Positions 16,070-24,027 of a DNA stretch of 64,000 bases are shown here, one piece after another. The notes beneath the pieces are model-generated. The model saw nothing but the letters and a program-made list of their open reading frames with translations, did not search any database and was not told where the DNA came from. The position numbers were made by a program, and so were the translations under genes. The DNA lies in NCBI RefSeq assembly GCF_003202405.1, contig NZ_QJHL01000009.1:1-64000 (forward strand). Reading direction: 5' to 3'. The DNA is from Flavobacterium hydrophilum (GTDB lineage: Bacteria > Bacteroidota > Bacteroidia > Flavobacteriales > Flavobacteriaceae). Position 1 is the first letter of the stretch, and each line of letters opens with the position of its first letter.

Positions 16070-16432
16070 TTAGCTCGTATAATCCTTAAACATGTAAATC
16101 CATGCTAATCTTGAGAATCGGAGATTAAAAGAAGTAAGCAGGATAATGACAACGGCAATAATCGGTATAATTCTTAAATCGAACGTATTTTCAAAGAAAA
16201 ACTGAGCGATACAATACGTTGCAATTCCCTGAGCTACTGTCAGGCCATAATTTACATACATAGCGCCAAAGAAAAAACCGGGTTCTTTTTGAAATTTATA
16301 ATGACAATGACTGCAGGTTTCATTCATTTTCGGGAAGCCAAAATTCAGGAAAATATTCTTGTCTTTAAAAACTTTTCCTTTATGACAAACCGGACATTCG
16401 TTGCTTAAAATATGAGTTAATGCATTAGACAT
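16070..16432 (-). CDS. DUF983 membrane protein
   Basis: 120 residues. An N-terminal zinc-ribbon-like part with CPVCHKGK (about 14) and CSHCHYKF (about 41) precedes two membrane segments (about 53-80 and 86-106). It fits DUF983, a small membrane family of unknown function. Lies upstream of fabD on the same strand and divergent from the AraC regulator. Confidence 0.85.
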   Translation of the reverse strand: MSNALTHILSNECPVCHKGKVFKDKNIFLNFGFPKMNETCSHCHYKFQKEPGFFFGAMYVNYGLTVAQGIATYCIAQFFFENTFDLRIIPIIAVVIILLTSFNLRFSRLAWIYMFKDYTS

Positions 16433-16528
16433 GATATTGTTGTTTTATATTTATACAAAGGTAAATCAGATTCTTTCAAAACCTTTTTTATATCTTCGCT
16501 GATTGTAGCACAATAAAGACATTTTATC

Positions 16529-17392
16529 ATGAAAAAATATCCGGTTTATAGTGTGGAAAATTTTAGCTGTAATGATATTCATCGTGAATTTTATGTGAAT
16601 ACGTTTAAGGAGCATTTAAAAAGTCACAGCTTTGTAGAAGAACCGCACCGCCATGATTCGTATCTGATGGTGTTTTTTACGGATGGCTCAGGAATACATG
16701 AAATTGATTTTGACCGTTTTGAAATTAAGAAAGGCAGTTTATTTGTCTTGCAGCCCGGGCAAATGCATCATTGGAGTTTGTCGGATGATATTGAAGGCTT
16801 TGTGATTATATTTTCGCAGGAACTTTATAATTTATATTTCGGACAGAAAAACATCAATAATTACAACTTTTATCATTCGATTCACAACCGTCCGGAAATG
16901 CTTTTTGAAGACAGTGAAACACCTAAAATTTTGCCTTATTTCAATCTTTTGATTGAAGAAAATAGTCAGCATAATAATTTCCAGCTGGATAAAATGCTGA
17001 ATTTACTGGATTGCATTCATATTGAAATTTCACGAAAATACAGCGAAACTTATTCACATCAGGCGCATTCGTATAATGTTAAAATAAACGCCTTTGAAAA
17101 ACTTTTAGAACAGCATTTTAAAAAAGAAAAATTACCTTCTTTTTATGCTGAAAAATTAAATATTACATTGAAGCATCTGAACAGAATCTGTAATGAAATA
17201 TTGCAAAAAACGGCTACAGAAGTGATTATGGACAGAGTAATTCTTGAAGTCAAACGAATGCTGACAGATAAACAACTGGCTGTAAACGAAGTTGCATCGG
17301 CTATTGGCTATGATGATTACTCTTATTTTTCAAGGGTTTTCAAAAAACAAACGGGAGTTTCTCCAACAGCTTTTCGGGAATTAAAAAATTAA
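16529..17392 (+). CDS. AraC family transcription regulator
   Basis: 287 residues. An N-terminal cupin (HRHDSYLMVFFTDGSGIHEI, PGQMHHWSL) is the likely ligand-binding domain, and the C-terminal about 100 residues are a double helix-turn-helix of AraC type (ITLKHLNRICNEILQKT; VNEVASAIGYDDYSYFSRVF; QTGVSPTAFR). No adjacent catabolic gene indicates its effector. The stop codon overlaps the first arm of the inverted repeat at 17392. Confidence 0.93.
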   Translation: MKKYPVYSVENFSCNDIHREFYVNTFKEHLKSHSFVEEPHRHDSYLMVFFTDGSGIHEIDFDRFEIKKGSLFVLQPGQMHHWSLSDDIEGFVIIFSQELYNLYFGQKNINNYNFYHSIHNRPEMLFEDSETPKILPYFNLLIEENSQHNNFQLDKMLNLLDCIHIEISRKYSETYSHQAHSYNVKINAFEKLLEQHFKKEKLPSFYAEKLNITLKHLNRICNEILQKTATEVIMDRVILEVKRMLTDKQLAVNEVASAIGYDDYSYFSRVFKKQTGVSPTAFRELKN

Positions 17393-17629
17393 ACCATATA
17401 AGTTATATAAGTTTATTTAAAGTTTGACTTATTCTCTGTTTTCACAAAAGCATTTCGACTTCGCTCAATGTGACAGAGAACTAAAAACATATATTTTGTT
17501 ATATCACTTATAAATGTCAGGCTGAGCAGAGTCGAAGCCCTCGTTTTCATAAGCCTTCGACTCCGCTCAGGGTGATAATTGTAAAACTAAACCACAAGGT
17601 TAAATGAACTTAATATAACTTATATGGTT
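17392..17629. repeat. Nested inverted-repeat element (MITE-like)
   Basis: The outer arms AACCATATAAGTTATAT (17392-17408) and its perfect 17-bp reverse complement (17613-17629) bracket 238 bp. Inside is a REP-like palindrome: TGTCAGGCTGAGCAGAGTCG onward (17515-17537) with CCTTCGACTCCGCTCAGG onward (17554-17577), plus a partial copy at 17453-17476. An outer-arm relative recurs at 60064-60091 (TTAAATGAACTTATATCACT then TATATGGT). No ORF. It separates two convergent genes and could serve as their terminator. Confidence 0.75.
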
Positions 17630-17640
17630 CAAAAAATATT

Positions 17641-19074
17641 TTAAGCAGTAACGGTTTCTAAAATTTTAAAGTTGCTTTTTGGTGCTTCGCATAAGGAGCA
17701 GCAATAGGTTTCGGCTAAATCAGTGAATAAAATACCTTTTGGAATATTCTGATTTGCATCGCCATATTCAGGATTATAAAGCGAAAGGCATTCCTGACAT
17801 TGGTAAATATCCAATTGTGGTTTTTCTTTTTTCTGATTTTTTTCGACTGTTTCAGGAATTGAATTTCCTAGTTCTTCAAAATATTTTCGGCTTAATTCAA
17901 TCAAAATTGTTGGCAGCTCCAGTTTGTCTATATCTTGTGAATGTACAATATATTCTCGTGTATTCGGATCAAAATTCTTCGCATACAACACATTGTAAGT
18001 ATCACGAATCTTAATCGACTCCAGATCTTTGGGTAAATCATTTTTTTCAACTACAATCGAAGTAAAATAATGTCCGTCACGATTGTATTCAGATATTCCG
18101 AAATTTAATCCGTAGGTACTGATATCAAACTGATCGAGCGTACGAACCAAAAATGTTTTCAGGTTCAAGGCCCATTCCATTGCCACTGGTAAATGCCAGT
18201 TCAGTTCTAAAAGGGAATGACGCACATTGATTCCTTTTTTTCCTAAAAATTTTTCCCATTCCAGTTTTCGGTCTTTCGGAATCCCTTTTACAATAAATGA
18301 TTTCCAGGGTGTGATGCATATTTTACCGATTTTACAATCAAAACATAAATCGCACATTTCTTTTAGGAAATCCAAATCGTAAAGATTATTTCTCCAGTAC
18401 AAGCCAAGCCAATATTGGTCAATGCCCATTCGGTTCATGCCTTCATAATACGGAAAAGGGTAAAACGGAACATTCAGCGGTTTGTCAATTGTTCTGTTAT
18501 TGGTATCCAAAGCTTCGGTAACCAAGCTAAAAATGATGTCGATTCCGCAGGATTCTTCAGTGGTAACAATGCGCTCAATTTCATAGTAAAATGTTGCAAT
18601 ATCCCAGCTGTAAATCAATACAGGATAGACTTCCATACGTTGCCACTTTGGCAAACGAATATAGAGATACCAGTAATCTTCATGCTCCGAAGCAATGAAA
18701 TTAAGGTGTCCTGTAAACAACGGAACCAGCTGTTGCTTAGGGTCGTTGATGTTCACTTTAAGCTTAGGCTGATCTTTAAACTGTTCTAAAATATATAAAA
18801 ACTTATTTCCTGTAAGCCAGTTGGTATTTCTAAAAATATCTGTAGAAACATAAGAGGAAACGATATTGTTACCGCTCTTTTCGTCAGGAAATACAAAATG
18901 ATGTTTCCCCATTTTTTCTTTATCCAAAGCTTTAAAACCTTTTGGAAAAATAATATCCTGTCTTGAACCAAATGAAATTGAATCCAAACCCTGATCCATT
19001 GCCATATTAACAACTTCTCTGAGTTCTCCCGGCGAAATAACGCCTCCCTTTACTATTAATCTCGTTAATTCCAT
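17641..19074 (-). CDS. Rubredoxin-tailed, nitrite/sulfite-reductase-like protein
   Basis: 477 residues. The N-terminus (IVKGGVISPGELREVVNMAM then SFGSRQDIIFP) resembles the ferredoxin-like half-domain of assimilatory nitrite/sulfite reductases, and CITPWKSFIVKGIP near 253-266 resembles their catalytic half-domain. The usual sirohaem/[4Fe-4S] Cys pairs are not seen; instead there is C-x2-C-x2-C-x5-C at residues 241, 244, 247 and 253. The C-terminal about 55 residues are a rubredoxin-type iron site with C426, C429, C459 and C462. No signal peptide. It starts 74 bp downstream of the nitrate reductase fusion on the same strand, so it is probably cotranscribed and may pass electrons to that enzyme. 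The role is inference. Confidence 0.8.
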   Translation of the reverse strand: MELTRLIVKGGVISPGELREVVNMAMDQGLDSISFGSRQDIIFPKGFKALDKEKMGKHHFVFPDEKSGNNIVSSYVSTDIFRNTNWLTGNKFLYILEQFKDQPKLKVNINDPKQQLVPLFTGHLNFIASEHEDYWYLYIRLPKWQRMEVYPVLIYSWDIATFYYEIERIVTTEESCGIDIIFSLVTEALDTNNRTIDKPLNVPFYPFPYYEGMNRMGIDQYWLGLYWRNNLYDLDFLKEMCDLCFDCKIGKICITPWKSFIVKGIPKDRKLEWEKFLGKKGINVRHSLLELNWHLPVAMEWALNLKTFLVRTLDQFDISTYGLNFGISEYNRDGHYFTSIVVEKNDLPKDLESIKIRDTYNVLYAKNFDPNTREYIVHSQDIDKLELPTILIELSRKYFEELGNSIPETVEKNQKKEKPQLDIYQCQECLSLYNPEYGDANQNIPKGILFTDLAETYCCSLCEAPKSNFKILETVTA

Positions 19075-19095
19075 ATCTCTTTAGTTTTATTTGTT

Positions 19096-19141
19096 TCAGG
19101 TTTCAGGTTTCAAGTTATGCTCGATGCGGTTAACTTGAAAC
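19096..19141. repeat. GTTTCAGG repeat with hairpin between reductase genes
   Basis: Tandem GTTTCAG copies lead into GTTTCAAGTT (19107-19116), whose perfect reverse complement AACTTGAAAC is at 19132-19141. The opposite orientation (AACCTGAAACCTGAAAC) occurs at about 27820-27836, between the nrtB and nrtD genes. Within this transcription unit the hairpin could attenuate or process mRNA. Confidence 0.6.
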
Positions 19142-19148
19142 AAAATTT

Positions 19149-22100
19149 TTAAACCTTACACTTTGCTAAAATCTCTTTAACTTCTGTTTTACAGCTTCCG
19201 CATCCTAATCCGGCTCCTGTATTTTTACATAAATCTGTAAAATTATTTACACCGCTTTTAATGGTTTCTTCAATGTTTCCGGCTCCAACCTGACTGCAGG
19301 AACAAACTAGTTTTCCGAGAACAGGTTTGGCGTTCGAACTTCCTCTAAGTAATAAATTTCGTTTCTCAGACAATTCGATTTTGCTTTCAATCATGGTTTT
19401 AAACTCGGCAAACTCGTTTTTGTCACCCATTAAAATAGCACCTACCAATAAGTCATTTTTAACGATACATTTTTTATAGTAACGCTGTTTCAAATCAGAA
19501 AAAACAATTTCTTCGTACGAATCATCATTTTCCGGAATTTCTACTTCTCCGATACTGCACAAATTAATATCTTCCAGTTTCAGGATGTTCATTAAAACTG
19601 AACCTTTGTAGTAACTGCTGATATCTCCCGCTAAAAAGTTAGCCAGAATATCGGCCTGTTCTTCTGCTGCAGATGTGATTCCGAATAGCCTGTTATTAAA
19701 TTCGGCTATTTCTCCAATGGCATAAATATCCGGATTTGAAGACTGTAAATATTGGTTTACTTTTACCCCTCGGCCACATGCAATCCCGGTTTCTCTCGCA
19801 ATTTCTATATTCGGAATAGTTCCGATGGTATAAACAATTGCATTTGCGGTTAGGATTCGTCCACTTTTTAAAGCGATTTCAAGTTCGTTTTCGTTATCAG
19901 TTTCAAAAACAGTACTTACCTCGTTATCAAAATAAATCTGGATATCACGAAGCTGTACTTCTTCGGCAAGTAATTTGCTTGAAATTCGGTCCAGTTGGCG
20001 TTCCATCAATCGGGAAGCCCTCTGTATGATAGTAGTTTTTACTTTTTTATGTTTTAGTGCCGCTGCGAGTTCGAGTCCTAACAAACCTCCACCTACGATT
20101 ACAACATGCTGTTCTTCAGGAGGTAAATTGGTGTTGTCAAGGTGTGCTTTTAAACGATCGGCATCCTCTTTTCGTCTCACAGTAAAGCGCCCCGGTAAAT
20201 GTAATTGTGCATTTTCAGGTACAAAAGGGCGGCTTCCTGTAGCTAAAATCAATGAATCGTAAGAATGTCTGTCTCCGTTACTGTCAATAATTGTTTTTTC
20301 GGAAGCATTTATTTTACCAACGGCAATACCGGCGTTCATGGTAATTTTCAATTTATTTAATGCTTCTCCGTCCTTAACCTTTAATAATTGCTGCCAGGTA
20401 AATTCGCCTGTCATATATTCAGGGAGCAATACACGATTGTAAAACGGATTTATTTCATTTGAAAAAACGATAATTTCATCTGTAGAATTGAATTCACGAT
20501 AATTTTGAATGAAGCGGAAAGCCGCAGCACCAGCTCCCACAATCGCGATTTTCTTAAAAGGTTTTATGTATTTCGTAATCGAAACCGTAGTGTATTTAAA
20601 ATCAGGTTCTTTTGAAACGGGGTCAACCAATGTGTTGGTTAAATTATTGGTTCTGTTCAAATCATTTTCAAGTTGTTTTCCCCAATGCATTGGCAGAAAA
20701 ACCACTTTTTCCCTGATTGAATCGGTAACTTTTGCTTTTACACGAACCTCTCCATTTTTGCTGGTTACAGTAACGATATCACCATCTTTGATATCTGTCT
20801 TAAAAGCATCAATTGGATTAATTTCAAGAACAGGACTTGGCGTATGCGTCATTAATCGTGATACTTTTCCGGTTTTTGTCATCGTATGCCATTGATCGCG
20901 AACCCTTCCTGTAGTCAAAATAAATGGAAATTGAGGTGTTGGCAGTTCAGACGTATTTTCAATAGAGGTTGGCAGATTAAAAATCGCCTTTTGCGATGGC
21001 GTATAGAATTTTTTATCGGTAAAAAGACGCGGTGTTCCGGGATGTCCGTAATCCGGAACCGGCCATTGAAAAGTACCTTCTGTTTTTAACCGGTGATAAT
21101 TTAAAAATGAAATATCAATATTGGTATTTTTGGTCAGCGCACAATGCTCTTTGTAAACTTCTTCGGCATTATTAAAATTGAAACCATTAAAGTTCATTTT
21201 TTTAGCAAAACGAATTAGAATTTCTATATCCGGAAGCGCCTCACCCGGGGCATTTATTCCTTTTGGTAAATATGAAATTCGGCGCTCAGAGTTGGTCATT
21301 GTGCCGTCTTTTTCCAGCCAGCCAGCTGCAGGCAATAATAAATCGGCATATTTGGCCGTATCTGCATTATGCGAAATGTCCTGAACCACGACAAATTTGG
21401 CATTTTGCAATGCTTTTTCGACACGACGGGAATCAGGTAAACTTACTAACGGATTGGTGCAGATTATCCAAACTGCTTTCATTTTACCTGATTCCAATGC
21501 TTCGAACATTTCGGTTGCGGTTAAACCCGGTTTATCTGATATAGAGTCAACGCCCCAAAAATCGGCTACTTCTTTTCTGTGTTCCGGATTTGCAATGTCT
21601 TTGTGGGCTGCAAGCAAAGTTGCCATTCCACCCACTTCTCTTCCGCCCATTGCATTAGGCTGTCCTGTCAGCGAAAAAGGGCCTGAACCTGGTTTACCAA
21701 CCTGACCTGTTAAAAGTGATAAATTCAGTAAAGCGGTATTTTTATCTACCCCAACTGCACTTTGATTTAATCCCATTGCCCATAACGAGATAAAACCTTT
21801 TGCTTTTCCGATGGTATCAGCGGCAAGTTTAATGTCGTTTACTGAAATTCCACATAATTTTGAGGCTTTTTCCAGTGAAGTTCCTAAAACTAAATCTTTA
21901 TATTGTTTAAAATTTTCGGCATGATTTTTTACAAAATCGTGATCTACATATCCTTTTTCGATGATACGTTTTGCCATCGCATGATATAAAATAATATCAG
22001 AACCGGGAATAATCTGCAAATGTAAATCGGCAAAAGCAGCTGTATCGGTTCTTCTTGGATCAACTACAATAATTTTTACTTTCGGATTGTTTTCTTTGTG

Positions 22101-22667
22101 TTTTTCCAGTCTTCTAAATAAAATAGGATGACACCAGGCAGGATTTGCACCTGTAATTAAAAATGTATCAGCCAGTTCAATATCATCGTAAGCAATTGGA
22201 ACTGAATCTTCACCAAATGTTTTCTTATACCCAACTACGGCAGAACTCATACAAAGTCTGGAATTGGTATCTATATTATTAGTCTTTAAAAAACCTTTTA
22301 CTAACTTATTTACTAAATAATATTCTTCAGTTAAACACTGGCCTGAAATATAAAAACCAACACTATCCGGACCGTGTTTTTTTATGATAGAAGAAAAAAC
22401 AGCTGCAGCACGATCAATTGCAGTATCCCAGCTTACACGCTCTAAAGGATACGATTTGCTTCCGCGCATTTGTGGATACAAAATCCTGTCTGAAGTATCA
22501 TTTACAACATAATGTAAGTTTCTTCCTTTAGAACACAACATTCCTTTATTTACCGGATGATCTTTGTCTCCTTCAACCATTACACCACTTTTCGGATCAT
22601 TTGTAACGATGATTCCGCAGCCAACGCCACAATAGGAACAGGTAGTTTTGATTTTTGTGTTTTGCAT
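19149..22667 (-). CDS. Assimilatory nitrate reductase fusion (MoCo-NasB-like FAD-BFD)
   Basis: 1172 residues, a fusion. Residues 1 to about 695 are a molybdopterin oxidoreductase of the NasA/NapA type: [4Fe-4S] ligands C10, C13, C17 and C45, Mo-ligand Cys near 139 in NSRLCMSS, and a C-terminal molybdopterin dinucleotide-binding part (TTGRVRDQWHTMTKTG). From about 702 (KIAIVGAGAAAF) to about 1110 there is an FAD/NAD-linked oxidoreductase like NasB or the N-terminus of NirB (VVIVGGGLLGLELAA). The end (LVCSCSQVG, then GLGCGSCK) is a BFD-like [2Fe-2S] domain. No Tat signal, hence cytoplasmic. It would pass NAD(P)H electrons directly to nitrate. Controlled from the dyad-rich divergent promoter. 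Confidence 0.93.
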   Translation of the reverse strand: MQNTKIKTTCSYCGVGCGIIVTNDPKSGVMVEGDKDHPVNKGMLCSKGRNLHYVVNDTSDRILYPQMRGSKSYPLERVSWDTAIDRAAAVFSSIIKKHGPDSVGFYISGQCLTEEYYLVNKLVKGFLKTNNIDTNSRLCMSSAVVGYKKTFGEDSVPIAYDDIELADTFLITGANPAWCHPILFRRLEKHKENNPKVKIIVVDPRRTDTAAFADLHLQIIPGSDIILYHAMAKRIIEKGYVDHDFVKNHAENFKQYKDLVLGTSLEKASKLCGISVNDIKLAADTIGKAKGFISLWAMGLNQSAVGVDKNTALLNLSLLTGQVGKPGSGPFSLTGQPNAMGGREVGGMATLLAAHKDIANPEHRKEVADFWGVDSISDKPGLTATEMFEALESGKMKAVWIICTNPLVSLPDSRRVEKALQNAKFVVVQDISHNADTAKYADLLLPAAGWLEKDGTMTNSERRISYLPKGINAPGEALPDIEILIRFAKKMNFNGFNFNNAEEVYKEHCALTKNTNIDISFLNYHRLKTEGTFQWPVPDYGHPGTPRLFTDKKFYTPSQKAIFNLPTSIENTSELPTPQFPFILTTGRVRDQWHTMTKTGKVSRLMTHTPSPVLEINPIDAFKTDIKDGDIVTVTSKNGEVRVKAKVTDSIREKVVFLPMHWGKQLENDLNRTNNLTNTLVDPVSKEPDFKYTTVSITKYIKPFKKIAIVGAGAAAFRFIQNYREFNSTDEIIVFSNEINPFYNRVLLPEYMTGEFTWQQLLKVKDGEALNKLKITMNAGIAVGKINASEKTIIDSNGDRHSYDSLILATGSRPFVPENAQLHLPGRFTVRRKEDADRLKAHLDNTNLPPEEQHVVIVGGGLLGLELAAALKHKKVKTTIIQRASRLMERQLDRISSKLLAEEVQLRDIQIYFDNEVSTVFETDNENELEIALKSGRILTANAIVYTIGTIPNIEIARETGIACGRGVKVNQYLQSSNPDIYAIGEIAEFNNRLFGITSAAEEQADILANFLAGDISSYYKGSVLMNILKLEDINLCSIGEVEIPENDDSYEEIVFSDLKQRYYKKCIVKNDLLVGAILMGDKNEFAEFKTMIESKIELSEKRNLLLRGSSNAKPVLGKLVCSCSQVGAGNIEETIKSGVNNFTDLCKNTGAGLGCGSCKTEVKEILAKCKV

Positions 22668-22739
22668 CCTGGTTGTTTTTAAATACTATAATTGTTGTCT
22701 TTAATAAGCCTTCAGATAAAGCACTTATGTAAAGCTACA

Positions 22740-22798
22740 CAAAAATAAGTATTTTTACGTATAAATACTTATTTTATCAATTTATTTTTCTATTTTTG
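22740..22798. promoter_or_regulatory. Divergent promoter with two overlapping dyads
   Basis: TAAGTA-TTTT-TACGTA (22746-22761) and TACGTA-TAAA-TACTTA (22756-22771) share the central TACGTA, with centres 10 bp apart, about one helical turn. On the minus strand the -7 element TATTTTTG (22747-22740) drives the nitrate reductase; its distance from the dyad equals that at nirB (centre 10.5 bp before TTTG). On the plus strand TATTTTTG (22791-22798) lies 34.5 bp past the second dyad centre, near an activating position for the FNR-like gene. This suggests one protein controls both genes, including its own. Confidence 0.7.
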
Positions 22799-22851
22799 AA
22801 TCAAAATAAATAAGAAGCAGAAATCGTACAGCAAAACAAGTAAATAGTTAC

Positions 22852-22911
22852 TAGTAATTAGTCTGAAACACAGATTTAGTCAGTTAAGCTAATCACTTTC
22901 ACTAATTACTA
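22852..22911 (+). other. Hairpin in the leader of the FNR-like gene
   Basis: TAGTAATTAGT (22852-22862) and its perfect reverse complement (22901-22911), extended by GAAA/TTTC past a 2-nt bulge. The 38-nt loop could fold further. Immediately after, ATG-GCT-GAG-TAG (22911-22922) is a three-codon minigene. Both lie in the about 145-nt leader expected from the -7 element at 22791. Confidence 0.5.
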
Positions 22912-22944
22912 TGGCTGAGTAGTAAATCAATAAAAAGCTATCGT

Positions 22945-23649
22945 ATGAAAGAAGAATTGGCCATTTGTGATACTTGTACAAACGAAAACTGTTTCATCAA
23001 AAAGCACATCCATTTAGAGCAGATGAAACAATATGTTGCGAAAAAACATAGTTTCGTTTGCAAAAAATCGCATCAGTTTATTATTGAAGGCGCTCCTATT
23101 CAGGGACTTTATTTTATCTGTAAAGGAAAAGTAAAAACGGTTAAAACCGGTATCAATGGACGTGAGCAAATTGTACGCTTAACCAAGAATGGCGATACAG
23201 TAGGTTTTCGTGGTTTTGGAACCAGTAAGCGATATCTGATTGGTGCATACGCTCTGGAAGACACTGTTTTGTGCAATTTCAGTAATGAAACGATGATGGA
23301 AATACTTCGGAATGTTCCTGAGTTTACCTATGACTTAATGTTGTTTTATGCCGATGAATTAAACAAAAGCGAAAATAACATTCGAAAAATTGCTCACATG
23401 AATGTACGGGAACGTGTAATTGATTTACTCTTATACATTCACAAAAAATTTGGCCAAACCAATGGCCTGATAGAAATCGAACTTTCCCGTAAAGAAATCG
23501 CTGACTTCGCCGGAACTACCGAAGAGCAGGCTATTAGAGTGATTTCAAGTCTTAAAAAAGAAGCCCTGATCAAAACTGTTGGAAAAAGAATTGGCTTATT
23601 GTCTCCTTCCAAACTGCAATCTGAAATAATGGAGCATAAGTATTTTTAA
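22945..23649 (+). CDS. FNR-like Crp family regulator with Fe-S cysteines
   Basis: 234 residues. The N-terminus has C8-x2-C11-x4-C16, and a further Cys (110, in EDTVLCNF) falls where E. coli FNR has C122 (ETSMVCEIPF). These four match the [4Fe-4S] ligands C20, C23, C29 and C122 of FNR. A cNMP-type barrel (about 30-120), dimer helix (about 120-150) and winged helix-turn-helix (about 178-225) follow. In the recognition helix (TTEEQAIRVIS), E194 and R198 align with FNR E209 and R213, but S212 is replaced by Ile197, implying an altered site. It is divergent from the nitrate reductase and probably binds the TAMGTA-N4-TACKTA dyads in response to oxygen or NO. The sensing role is inferred from family. 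Confidence 0.88.
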   Translation: MKEELAICDTCTNENCFIKKHIHLEQMKQYVAKKHSFVCKKSHQFIIEGAPIQGLYFICKGKVKTVKTGINGREQIVRLTKNGDTVGFRGFGTSKRYLIGAYALEDTVLCNFSNETMMEILRNVPEFTYDLMLFYADELNKSENNIRKIAHMNVRERVIDLLLYIHKKFGQTNGLIEIELSRKEIADFAGTTEEQAIRVISSLKKEALIKTVGKRIGLLSPSKLQSEIMEHKYF

Positions 23650-24001
23650 AGATACACTTCATTATTATCTACATTAATTCTACTTATTGGACACTTATTA
23701 AGTATTCTTTATACACACTTAGAAATTATTCTACGTATATTTTTAAGTTTATTTAGCTTTATATACTAAAAAAATGTCTTAAAAGGGCTTATTTTCATTT
23801 ATTCAAGACTATATTTTTCTTTAAAACACGATTCTGATGCTAAAATCAGTCATCTTGATCCCTTAGTGCATCTTGGTTATTTTAAAATTTATGCGATAAC
23901 GCAGTAAATAAATTGATTTTGAAACGTTTTTTTTAGTTGAAAAAAAATGTTTTAATATGGAAAAAGCACAATACTTAAGTATTAATACGTATGTAAGTTT
24001 G
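23650..24001 (+). promoter_or_regulatory. Upstream region of the porin gene with dyad TAAGTA-N4-TACGTA
   Basis: About 350 bp without a gene. The dyad TAAGTA-TTAA-TACGTA (23976-23991) is followed by a -7 element TAAGTTTG (23994-24001), 27 bp before the porin ATG. The dyad centre lies 14.5 bp before TTTG, 4 bp more than at nirB and the nitrate reductase. AATACTTAAGTATT (23971-23984) is a second, perfect 14-bp palindrome overlapping it. Only scattered half-sites (for example TACGTA near 23734) occur further upstream. Confidence 0.65.
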
Positions 24002-24027
24002 CTTCATACTAATCAAAACAAATTACT

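Noticed and set aside
22736..22751. NarL-type 7-2-7 site (TACTTAT-N2-TTGTGTA on the minus strand, also at nirB)
   Set aside because: Part of the similarity is explained by the TAnnTTTG promoter element and the FNR-type dyad; the second heptamer matches the NarL consensus poorly. Not fully excluded.
23650..23760. Further nitrate-type dyads after the FNR-like gene
   Set aside because: Only half-sites (TAAGTA, TACTTA, TACGTA) are present; none has a partner at 4-bp spacing.
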